Origin: Mycocentrospora acerina
Lineage: Eukaryota > Ascomycota > Dothideomycetes > Pleosporales
Assembly (NCBI GenBank): GCA_022701365.1
Contig: JAKUHH010000284.1
Location: 248,001-312,000, forward strand
DNA: 64,000 nt
Reading direction: 5' to 3'
The translations under genes and the position numbers were made by a program. Positions 55,653-64,000 of this stretch are shown here, piece by piece. A model generated the notes under the pieces. That model saw only the letters and a program-made list of their open reading frames with translations. It did not search any database and had not been told where the DNA came from. Every line of letters starts with the position of its first letter. The stretch's first letter is position 1.

Positions 55653-57033
55653 TCTGTTCGGTGTGCAACGGTATGGGAGGGGATGTGCCCCTGTCAGTCT
55701 TCCTGCCGCTCAAGTGCTCTACCAAGATACATCTGCAAGTCGACCAGCGGCAATGTTGATGTGAAAAGCAAAAGACTGTAGTCAGCGACAGCCCAAGCCT
55801 GCTAGGACCGTCACGGGAAAAACTTGGAAGGAATGTTGATGTGAAAGGAGAGTGTAACGAAAGTGTGCGTGTGGAATTAGCAGAACAGCCGGCCTGCGGA
55901 ACAACAGAGGGAAAAAGCAAGTCAGAACGGACGGCAGGCTGGGCGAATTCTCAGGGCGACATGTTCAGGCACTGGCATGAGGGATGCTTTTGAGAGAGCG
56001 CATGAATGACGCTAGTAGTGGGTTCACTCTGGCTCACGGTAGGTTTGAGAAGCGCGGCGAGAGGGACGAAGACTTGGGCAGATGGGAGTATTTAGCGGAG
56101 CTTGCGACTTGGAAAAGACTCAAAGGGGCAAGTCGGGGAGTCATGAAGCAGCTTAAAACATCCATGTTGGGCAGTATTAACGATGTGATGAAGCATATTG
56201 ATGAGCCAGGCCCGGGAAGGCTGTTTTTGAGTTGTCTCAGGGCACCATGGTCGCGTTTCGAGGCTCGCACGCTAATGTCGATCAGCGCCACAGGCCGTCA
56301 TTGGGACACGACCGCCTCCACAGCTGCTGAACATATATGGAGTCAGCCTGCGTGCATGGTGCGCGGTGCGATGGGGCCTTTGCAATACCTACCGCCACGC
56401 TAAACAAGTCCTGGGGAGCTGGCAAGAGACCGACGATGACGACAGGCAGTTGCACCTCGCGGCGCCGGTAAGATGAGCGAGGCGCAGCACCTGACGCGAC
56501 GCCGGCGCTCTGCGGCTGCCCAGCCTGGCCGCAACGACGAGACAAGCCAGAGGGTAGCAGAGAAGGTGCTGCGAAGAAAAGCCGAGCCGGACGACGTTGC
56601 TGCCCGTAGATGCATTAGTCAGGCATGCGAACACTAATGAACCGGTGCTGTGGCGGCGATTCCCTTCCGTTCTAGCCGTCTGTCCTTGTGGTAGGCTGTG
56701 AGGCCGCGTTCAGCCCTCGCCGTTGCTCCGCCCCGGCGAGAGAGTGGCTGGGTATGGTCATGTTGCCGCAGTCGGCTGACGGACGCGTATAAGAATCCGT
56801 AGGCGTCTTCGAGTACTTTCTCTTGTTCCTTTCCCCCCGTTTATCGCCCCTGTCCCTCATATAACATCTGTTGCGCCCATTTGCGCTTCCGTACCCCTCA
56901 ATCACCCCTCACCATTCACCCCTCACCCCTCACCCAAGACATTACTTGAAGAACACATTGCAAATTTCTCAGACCTCAGCCCTGTACAATCACCACACAA
57001 ACACACGCAAACACACCTGCCTGTCTCTCCAAC
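55653..57033. other. Divergent intergenic region
   Basis: Separates two divergent genes. An open frame of 139 codons at 55984-56403 has no motif and an arginine-rich composition; not accepted. CACCCCTC repeats at about 56903-56936 look like a polypyrimidine leader of the next gene. Confidence 0.45.
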
Positions 57034-57699
57034 ATGTCGGGCCCCTACGATCAGTACAACCAGGGCTACCAGCAGAACCAGCAGTATCCCCAGCATTCGC
57101 AGGGCCAATATCCCCAGCAGGGCGGCTACGACCAGGGCGGCTACCAGCAACCCGGCTACCAGCAACACCAGCAGCAGCCTCAGTCACATGACTACAATGG
57201 CGGCCAGCAAAACTACAACAACCAGTACGGTCCTCCTGCGCAGGGCGGCTTCCAGCACGGCCAAGCACAGCAGTACGGCGGCGATTCCTACCAGCAACAA
57301 GGGTATGTCATCTGGCACTCGCTAGCAACACCACACATTACTAACAACACCTCTAGGCAACACGACCAACAAGGTGCCTACCCCGGCGCCCAGCCCAACA
57401 ACCAGTTTCCCCAGACGGGCGCCTACCCCCAGGACCAGTACCCCCAGGGCCAGCAGCAAAACTACGGCCAGCAGCAGCAGCAGCAGCACCAGTACGGCTC
57501 CACAGACCCCAACTCGCAGGCTGAAGGTGACCGAGGCCTGATGGGCGCGCTTGCCGGTGGAGCAGCAGGCTCCTTTGGCGGCAACAAGATGGGCGGCCAC
57601 GGCATCATTGGCGCACTTGCAGGCGCATTCCTTGGGAGCAAGGCTGAAGACAAGTTCAAGGAGAGGAACAAGCACAACAACCAGCAGAGCGGATGGTAA
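57034..57699 (+). CDS. Q/G/Y-rich protein with C-terminal glycine zipper
   Basis: Two exons (57034-57302, 57357-57699; intron GTATGT..CTCTAG with ACTAAC branch site) give 203 aa. The first 140 residues are repeats of Gln, Gly, Tyr, Pro and Asn (GYQQ, QYPQ, GGYDQGG), a prion-like composition suited to condensates. The C-terminus is GLMGALAGGAAGSFGG followed by GGHGIIGALAGAFLGSKAEDKFKER, a glycine-zipper type hairpin that could associate with membranes. Unspliced reading adds an 18-residue insertion in frame. Function unknown; similar short proteins are highly expressed in many ascomycetes. Confidence 0.85.
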   Translation: MSGPYDQYNQGYQQNQQYPQHSQGQYPQQGGYDQGGYQQPGYQQHQQQPQSHDYNGGQQNYNNQYGPPAQGGFQHGQAQQYGGDSYQQQGYVIWHSLATPHITNNTSRQHDQQGAYPGAQPNNQFPQTGAYPQDQYPQGQQQNYGQQQQQQHQYGSTDPNSQAEGDRGLMGALAGGAAGSFGGNKMGGHGIIGALAGAFLGSKAEDKFKERNKHNNQQSGW

Positions 57700-58505
57700 A
57701 TTCTGGATATAGACTATAACGGCGTTTGAGCTTCTTGGCTTACGAGCAAGGGACTGCTATGTTTGCTTTACGACAAGATTCGACTAAATTAACGTTTGCA
57801 TTGATTAATGAATTAAATAGCCATGAATACAACATGCAATTGCTTTCTCTCTCTTTTCTCCAAACTTTTCTTTTTCTCTCCACAACTCCATCAGTCTCCA
57901 CCTTCGTCTTCGAGAAAGCCAAATTTCACTTCCCGCCTTGCAACCCGCGCTATTTTTCTCATACCCCACCAGCAAGCCACACCTTTCTCAGCCTTCCCAC
58001 ATATGTACGCAATCCCAAGCACACGTCACGACATGTTGCTTCTGCGGGAAAAAGTAAATTACGCGAGTGAAAATCGCGGCAGATCACCGCCGGCTCTAGT
58101 TCCTCCCGTCATCCTTGGTCGACTAGGTAAGCGAGGGGAATTGGGGATGGGCGGGAGATGTGCTCGGAAGTCTAGACTGAAAAAGAGAAAGAGGGGGAGA
58201 GAGAGGGGGGGCCTAGGATTGTGGAATGACTTCATTGAGTATATGAGATGTTTGGCCTTGAGGCAGTGATGTTGGGTACTTTCTTTTTATTGAATTTAAT
58301 GGTATAGGTGAGGTGTATTTCATTATCTGTATTGTTCTCGTATATGCGTGTAGGGTATTGGCAAACCGGTTGTCAGATTGATGATGGGGAGATTCGATTC
58401 GTCGCGATTAGTTTGCAAACAAGCGAATTCTTCCTTTGCGTGTTCCCACAGGTATAGCGTCTTGCTTTCTGCTGGTAGGCGTTGGGTTCGCATAGGAGGG
58501 AAATA
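57700..58505. other. Convergent intergenic
   Basis: 3' regions of converging genes. Open frames at 57726-58269 overlap and lack motifs. No gene. Confidence 0.45.
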
Positions 58506-59128
58506 TCATAGCAGTTCGATCCGTATCTTCTGTTCCTCCTCGACAGCCGCTTCGCAAGGGAATGCACAGTGCATTTTTCGTTCCTGTAATGTATTAGTAT
58601 CATCCCTTACTACGTTTTTGATGGGTTGAGTTGAAATAGAACAGGACATACCCTTGGGTTCACACTCTCCTCATCTCCACATGTCTCCCACCCCGCGTCC
58701 CACTCCTCCACTTCACACCATGCCTCGCCCTCCTCCTTGTCTCCTGAAGTCCACGCTAGTCCATCGTACTCAAACGCCACTTCATCTTTTCCATCTTCTC
58801 CTTTGATATTCAATGCCGTGTCATCGAGAAGCCCCTCCACAGCAAATTCAAGGTTTTGCGAGACGTGTATGTAGCTGTGGAATGATTCGCGCGAGCGTTG
58901 TAATGCGACGTCTATGGTGAGGGAGTTGGTGTGATCGTAGATATTGGGTAGGAGGATGTAGTTTGTCTTTGCTTTTGTGTATATAGATGTGGGGCAGAGC
59001 TGTTTATGGAAGAGTACGAAAGTGCATTTCTGGGAGAGGACAGAGGGAAATGGTGATTGGGATTGAGGTTTTGAAGAGGGGACGGCGTAAGCGGCCGCTG
59101 TGCTTGCAAGAAACAAAATGGAAAGCAT
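58506..59128 (-). CDS. Small secreted protein, 184 aa
   Basis: Two exons (59128-58652, 58583-58506), intron GTATGT..ATTACAG with ACTAAT branch site. The start at 59128 opens a signal peptide (MLSILFLASTAAAYAVPSS). Mature Cys residues occur in SQKCTFVLFHKQLCP, EAWCEVEEW, WETCGDEES and, after the junction, MHCAFPCEA, so an even number is available for disulphides. The middle (NYILLPNIYDHTNSLTIDV) looks like beta structure. Small, secreted and Cys-containing proteins of this type are often treated as candidate effectors, but no family was recognised and the sequence alone does not show such a role. The second exon is short and its frame depends on the junction. Confidence 0.72.
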
Positions 59129-59973
59129 GACTTGTGTTGGTACGGTAAACAAATTCGATGGTGAGTACTAGTATCAATGACGGAGGGAAGGGTATATAAT
59201 CAAATAGCGTAGGAGAACAAAGGTTGAACACGAGAAGGAGATTATGCTGTCAAAACGATCCTCCGGCCAAGGAGTTTAAAGCAAAGCAGTTTGTTTTGTA
59301 CGTAGATCGGAATTTTCTAAGGATTTTCAGTCCCGTTTTTTACGCGCGGGTTGATGTTGGTTGTTGCTATTCCTGCGGTTAATCAATGCGATGCTGGGCG
59401 GTTGCGCATGCGGGGTTGTGGCGTATCAAGGATCAAGTGCATGAAGCGGCAAGACAGTGGGGCTTGCGGCGAAGCAGCGCGAATAGTGCTTTGTTATGCA
59501 GGCTTTGATGAGAATGAACACTGTTTGATGTAGAGTAATGTAAATTCGTCGATGGATGAGTTTAAGATGTCGTGTGGACGCCAAGAGTGCTGGAGCTAGA
59601 GGGGAAAGCGCGGTTGTTCCCCTCACATGCTCCATTTCATGCTCCACTTAATGTCTTGGAATTAAGATGGTCGCCTGTGTTAGACTTATGATTCAGTCTA
59701 GTTAACATAAATATCTCTTCTCAGATTTTGTGGAAGCGTAATCTACGCTTTTCTGCCTATGCTCATAGATTCGTTACGTTTGGGGGCAAAATGCGCGACT
59801 TCACAAGGCTCACTTGGATACCTTCGCCACTTTCATTCTTTAGTCTCGTAACGAGGGATAATTTTAAGTGAATTCATCTGTATATTCACGCGTCTCGCAT
59901 CAGGCCATATACCTGATGGGAAATCAGCAGGTCATAAACATGTGCCTCAGCCTCGCGACAGTCATGCGCGAAT
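59129..59973. other. Divergent intergenic region
   Basis: Promoters of the secreted protein gene and the HET gene. Small open frames at 59351-59647 lack motifs. No gene. Confidence 0.45.
59192..59198 (-). promoter_or_regulatory. TATA-like element of the small secreted protein gene
   Basis: TATATAA-type element about 65 bp upstream of the ATG at 59128. Confidence 0.45.
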
Positions 59974-62340
59974 ATGGGCTGTGCGAGGCAACATCGACAT
60001 CGCCCCCGCCTTGCATTCTATAACAAACATGTAACTCCCTCCTTGCAGAACCAACTAGCACTCAACTTTACCCCGTTCCTCATGGGTCGATTGAGTACTC
60101 AAACTCGATTCGCTTGGCGAACTTTGCCTTACTCACTCAGGCGCCTCAAAAAGACAGAAATTCGTTTGCTCCATCTGGCTCCAGGCAAATTCGATGATCC
60201 AATTACTATAGAACTGCACAGAAGCGCGCTTTCTGACAAACCTCAATATGAAGCCCTTTCCTACACGTGGGGCACGGAGATCAGTTTGTTCCAAGCACGC
60301 GTCAACAGTAGGGACACGCAAATTACCGCGAATCTTGACGGCGCACTTCGTCACCTCCGGCATGAAACTAGTCATAGGACCTTATGGGTCGACGCTTTGT
60401 GCATCAATCAAAGAAACACAAAAGAGCGTAACCACCAAGTCCAGCTGATGAAAACAATCTACTCTGGAGCGCAAGAGGTTCTTGTGTGGCTCGGACCAGG
60501 TAGCTACGGTCACATCTATTTCGCAAAAATAGTTAAGAAAGGAGAATCTTTTTTGTTGTTTTCTGATTATCTTTGCAAATTCTCCCCAGAGTTGAATATG
60601 GAAAAAGAAAACATTCTGGAGGAAATGGCAAAGTTGGGTTTCATACCGCTAGATGCTGATGACTGGCCACAAGCATTCGAATACATCAAGCGCGGCAATA
60701 TCCCAGATTCAGCCATCGAACGGACAATGATGCTGCATCGCTTAGTCGACATGTTTTGTCGGCCATATTTTAGACGGGTTTGGGTTGTTCAAGAACTGGC
60801 ACTATCAAACAAAGACCCCGTCGTGTGCTTGGGCCAGGATGCATTGCCCTGGTCTGAGGTGGTTGCATATGTTGACAAAATCTGCATAGAAATCTCTGAC
60901 AGCCAAGCCCAGATGGAAGCCTGGGGGCACAAAAAAGAAGGATCTGAGGGTATGCAAGATAACATCGAGGTTGTGGAAGGCTGTTTACGCGTTGTCAGTG
61001 AATATAAGAGCCCTACAAATGAAGTAGACGTAGAACAAGGTGAAGAGAATATGGAGGAGCTTCATAAGAACATACAAATGTGTGTCGATGAGATGAAACA
61101 GATTGATCCAGCAGATAAAGGGGGTGAACATTTCTTCCCGGACACCAACTTCAGAGAGAGAATCTTGAGTTCTGTGCGACATCTCTCTTGCCAAAGGGTC
61201 CGGCCAATAAGTTCTTCGTTCGGCATGTTCTCTTTTAAGGGCGCATTTCACTTCCAGAAATTGCAAGAGATCAGAAAGATAGTACGTTCCACAACTAGTA
61301 TCAGTCTAGGTCATCTCATATTCTTGACTCGCTACATGTTTGCAAGCGATCCACGCGATAGAGTGTATGGACTTCTAGGACTGGCAGACTTGTCGAAATC
61401 ATCAGTAACACTGGATTATTCTAATTCTGTTCAGCAAGTCTTCTCTACAACCACGGCTGTTATGATCCAAACAGAGCTCGAAGCTGTTTACACGCAGCCG
61501 CTGCACGGCCCTCGTTCAGATAATAAGACTACACCTACAAGAATTGCTGGCTTGCCTTCATGGGTTCCTGATTGGAGTCTAGATCCCTGTGACGAAACTC
61601 ACGAACTTTATGCCTTTAATTCTGCGTGTTTCCATTCGCCTGAATGGGGGTTTACGAGTAGACACAAGTGGATTTTTCAGGCTCTGCGGCGCTCCAACGG
61701 ATTTGCACCGGTTGCGAGGTTTTCAGCCGATCGTAAAATTTTGCATACAGCTGGAGTGTATATGAGCACTGTTGAAGTAGCTTCGGCTGAATGTCTCCCC
61801 AAAGTTCGACAAGTACGCGTAAACAGCGGACATAGTTGCTTTGTTTCAGCGGCCTCTTTATTTGAGTTTTATACGACTATTGCAATGCCAAGGGGTGTGG
61901 CACCAGAATCAATGCTGTTGCTAATTCTAGGTCATCTTGACCCGCCATTGAGTATGGGGGAAGTGTTGGAGGCAGCCATCAGACAGCATTCAATGAATAC
62001 GGACACGTACTCAGGCTCATTTGTTCGTAATAATGGGTGGTTTAAGTTCGACCTTATTCAACAATACCGTTCTATATTCATAACCAAGGACGGTCACATT
62101 GGTGGAGCTTATCATCCAGACCAGATCAATGGCATCCGTCCCGGCGATCTACTTGTTGGCTTGTTTGGCATAAATCTTCCGTTTCTACTGCGCCAAAATC
62201 CAAAAGGCTACGAAATCATCAATCTGGCATTTCTTTCGCCCATGATAAAGCTGGGACACGATTTTGTGGAGAGAGCAGCTCCAGGAGCGACATGGAAAGA
62301 CTTTGAGGCATATGGTATGAAGGAGTACACAATCGTATAA
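59974..62340 (+). CDS. HET-domain protein (heterokaryon incompatibility type)
   Basis: Intronless, 788 aa from ATG 59974; a second ATG at 60082 (MGRLSTQTRF) would give 752 aa and is equally plausible. The HET domain begins with IRLLHLAPG and holds its three landmarks: YEALSYTWG (residue 92), LWVDALCINQ, and RVWVVQELAL. A YMFASDPRDRVYGLLGLA segment follows, as usual for the family, and then a long C-terminal region without ankyrin, NACHT or WD40 repeats. HET proteins can trigger cell death when non-self is met in hyphal fusion, but most copies, including this one, have no demonstrated partner. The frame is fully intact. Confidence 0.9.
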   Translation: MGCARQHRHRPRLAFYNKHVTPSLQNQLALNFTPFLMGRLSTQTRFAWRTLPYSLRRLKKTEIRLLHLAPGKFDDPITIELHRSALSDKPQYEALSYTWGTEISLFQARVNSRDTQITANLDGALRHLRHETSHRTLWVDALCINQRNTKERNHQVQLMKTIYSGAQEVLVWLGPGSYGHIYFAKIVKKGESFLLFSDYLCKFSPELNMEKENILEEMAKLGFIPLDADDWPQAFEYIKRGNIPDSAIERTMMLHRLVDMFCRPYFRRVWVVQELALSNKDPVVCLGQDALPWSEVVAYVDKICIEISDSQAQMEAWGHKKEGSEGMQDNIEVVEGCLRVVSEYKSPTNEVDVEQGEENMEELHKNIQMCVDEMKQIDPADKGGEHFFPDTNFRERILSSVRHLSCQRVRPISSSFGMFSFKGAFHFQKLQEIRKIVRSTTSISLGHLIFLTRYMFASDPRDRVYGLLGLADLSKSSVTLDYSNSVQQVFSTTTAVMIQTELEAVYTQPLHGPRSDNKTTPTRIAGLPSWVPDWSLDPCDETHELYAFNSACFHSPEWGFTSRHKWIFQALRRSNGFAPVARFSADRKILHTAGVYMSTVEVASAECLPKVRQVRVNSGHSCFVSAASLFEFYTTIAMPRGVAPESMLLLILGHLDPPLSMGEVLEAAIRQHSMNTDTYSGSFVRNNGWFKFDLIQQYRSIFITKDGHIGGAYHPDQINGIRPGDLLVGLFGINLPFLLRQNPKGYEIINLAFLSPMIKLGHDFVERAAPGATWKDFEAYGMKEYTIV

Positions 62341-62459
62341 GAGGCTACAAGCCAAGGAAATGAGGTAATATGATCCTGAAAAACATGTACCCCTTCTATT
62401 GATTTGACCAAAACGCTAAAAACCAAAAGTTCCACAACAGAATATTAACAACCCACCCC

Positions 62460-63338
62460 TCACCGATTCCCGAATCGCCACGCATCCCTCTCTTCAAACC
62501 ACCCACCTCCCTCAATCCTCTTACAGCACCTCCCACATCGCATTTCCCTCATCTCATCCACACAATGGCAGAGATCTACCTTTTCCTTCTCCACCGGCTG
62601 CATCATTCGCTCCTCTAACCACCTTGCCAATTCTGCGTTCACGCTCCCACACACTCTAGCGATGTGAACTCCACGAATGCCTGTAAGTAGCTTCAAAACA
62701 GAATAATCGCAGCCGTCGAACATAGATTGCCACGCGCGGATCTCAAGGTACTCGGCACCCGAGAAAGCAGAAGTGGCTTGCTGCATTGTGAATCGCGGGT
62801 CTGTGTCGAGACGGAGCGTGAGTTGCCAGCGGCTGATCTTTTCAATACCCTCAGCGTAGAGTACAGGCTTTGCGGCGGAAGTGAGATGTGGTAATGAGGT
62901 CAGAAGCGAGGGATGCGCATGGAATATATGCGTCGTGTAGAGGAGATCGGTGGCTTCTTCGTGGATTCTCCGACATGTTGATAGGATGGCAGGATATAGT
63001 GGTGCTTGCCCTTTTGTTGGCGTCTTTGTGTCGTGGGTCAGATCTTTTGGTTGTGCAGTGTTGGGACAGAGGAGGTCTTCGTAGATCTGATTTCGCAATT
63101 CCGCGGGAAGTCGGAAAAACATGGAGTCTTTCTGTTGGCTCATGGTCCCAGTTGCGAAAAATATGCGCCGGGTGGCAGGTACATTGCCATTGAGTTTGGT
63201 CGGCGCTGTAGGGTGTTGCGGCGCATAAGTCTGCATGTCGAACATGGGATGTGTCGATTTATCGTTTATAGTTTGGTTTGGAATTGTGTGTGCCATATTG
63301 GAGTTGAAGTGGGCGGCGTAGTAGTATGCGGTAGCCAT
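62460..63338 (-). CDS. 2EXR-domain protein
   Basis: Intronless, 292 aa. The 2EXR region is FFRLPAELRNQIYEDLLCP, then AILSTCRRIHEEATDLLYTTHIF, the common fungal signature. The C-terminus has a Cys/His cluster (CHCVDEMREMRCGRCCKR) that may bind zinc. An upstream stretch before MSQQKDSMFF is low in structure, so translation could also begin at that Met. It converges with the HET gene at a 119-bp gap. No relation to the other 2EXR protein beyond the domain is apparent. Confidence 0.85.
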   Translation of the reverse strand: MATAYYYAAHFNSNMAHTIPNQTINDKSTHPMFDMQTYAPQHPTAPTKLNGNVPATRRIFFATGTMSQQKDSMFFRLPAELRNQIYEDLLCPNTAQPKDLTHDTKTPTKGQAPLYPAILSTCRRIHEEATDLLYTTHIFHAHPSLLTSLPHLTSAAKPVLYAEGIEKISRWQLTLRLDTDPRFTMQQATSAFSGAEYLEIRAWQSMFDGCDYSVLKLLTGIRGVHIARVCGSVNAELARWLEERMMQPVEKEKVDLCHCVDEMREMRCGRCCKRIEGGGWFEERDAWRFGNR

Positions 63339-63684
63339 GATTACTTTGATTCTTCTTTAGCTCCCAAATCAGGTGGTGAAGGACGTCGTAGTCTGATAAA
63401 GGCCGTTCAATCGTCAAGACCTCAAATATATCGAAGAAAAATCAGGTCTGACGAAGACGGGAGATGTTGAAAGCTGTAATCGCAGTTCTCACCGCTTGAT
63501 ATTGTCGAGTTCGGATGTGGAAACCTAATCGGGTGATGCACTTCGATATCGAGTGCACGTGTATTCGAATGATGTTTGTGTTTACGTTGTTGCTATGCTT
63601 GCTGATGATGTGGAAAGTACTTATTCTCAATCTTTAACTTTATACTCTGATCCAAGAAAATTGTATAAATAAATATCACGTTGT
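63339..63684. other. Intergenic
   Basis: Promoter of the 2EXR gene and the 3' side of the partial gene at the edge. No gene seen. Confidence 0.4.
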
Positions 63685-63981
63685 TCAGGTTACATTCATC
63701 TCCTGTCCAGTGTCGTCAGCGATCGATAGCAGACCTCGGTCCGATTGGTTGGAAGGTCTGATAACGTTAGATGCGTGAACGTCGCGCCACATTTCTGGGC
63801 GCGTCAATGTCTCATGATAAATCTCAACAATTCTATGAGTATCTTCGACCACGCTTTCCAATTCTCTAAACTCAACTCTCATCTCTACCATGAGCGATCC
63901 GGCTTGATCGTACCATTGGCAGTACAAGTTGGAGTTGTAAAGTCGTTTACAATTGATGACCTGAAGTATTCTTTCGGACCA
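63685..63981 (-). CDS. Probable 3'-terminal exon of a gene running off the window
   Basis: A minus-strand frame open from about 63981 to a stop at 63685 reads RWSERILQVINCKRLYN, then LYCQWYDQAGSLMVEMRVEFREL and IVEIYHETLTRPEMWRDV. The composition is that of a real helical protein, not a random frame, and there is no convincing start codon inside the window, so the 5' exons should lie beyond 64000. An in-frame stop just upstream suggests that this exon begins after an intron near 63980. No family recognised. Confidence 0.4.
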   Translation of the reverse strand, partial: WSERILQVINCKRLYNSNLYCQWYDQAGSLMVEMRVEFRELESVVEDTHRIVEIYHETLTRPEMWRDVHASNVIRPSNQSDRGLLSIADDTGQEMNVT

Positions 63982-64000
63982 TCTTACGACTACTCATCAG

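Noticed and set aside
55984..56403. 139-codon plus-strand ORF in the divergent promoter region
   Set aside because: Arg-rich, motif-free, and overlapped by similar open frames on the other strand.

Overview
This window looks like nuclear DNA of a filamentous ascomycete, most likely a dothideomycete of the Pleosporales type. Genes are split by short introns of about 50-65 bp with GT..CTRAY..YAG signals. The protein families are typical of Pezizomycotina: HET, 2EXR/F-box, PTH11-type rhodopsin-like receptor, AA9 LPMO, GMC and BBE-type secreted oxidases, and a PIR-like cell-wall protein. The order is inferred from family content and could not be tested against a database. I rebuilt most genes by joining exons by eye; junctions were checked for phase and for restoration of conserved motifs.

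Left part (1-22 kb, accessory in character): the 3' end of an Hsp70-like ATPase gene; a tandem pair of paralogous genes for proteins with repeated G-x-G-K..VP..YL modules, the second carrying an in-frame stop inside what looks like a further module; an AA9 LPMO; an unknown protein; a UbiA-superfamily membrane protein; a large membrane glycoprotein; and a PTH11-like receptor. Two gene-poor, visibly AT-rich gaps (12.3-15.0 and 17.0-20.2 kb) lie here, one with a 70-nt near-palindrome.

Middle (21.9-43 kb): a GPI-anchored secreted protein with an internal duplication, a Nudix hydrolase, the APC/C subunit Apc13, a GFA-type zinc protein, F-box and 2EXR proteins, then a run of oxidoreductases (secreted GMC, secreted FAD/BBE, cytosolic SDR), a PIR-like GPI wall protein and a Q/P-rich protein.

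Right part (43-64 kb, mostly housekeeping and compact): a CCCH zinc-finger protein divergent from a TRAP-alpha subunit, aprataxin divergent from a large DEAH-type helicase, a single-pass membrane protein, a Q/G/Y-rich glycine-zipper protein, a small secreted protein, a HET-domain protein, a second 2EXR protein and a probable partial gene at the right edge.

I saw no tRNA, rRNA, CRISPR array or intact transposon. No backbone synthase (PKS/NRPS) is present, so the oxidoreductases are not shown to form a biosynthetic cluster.
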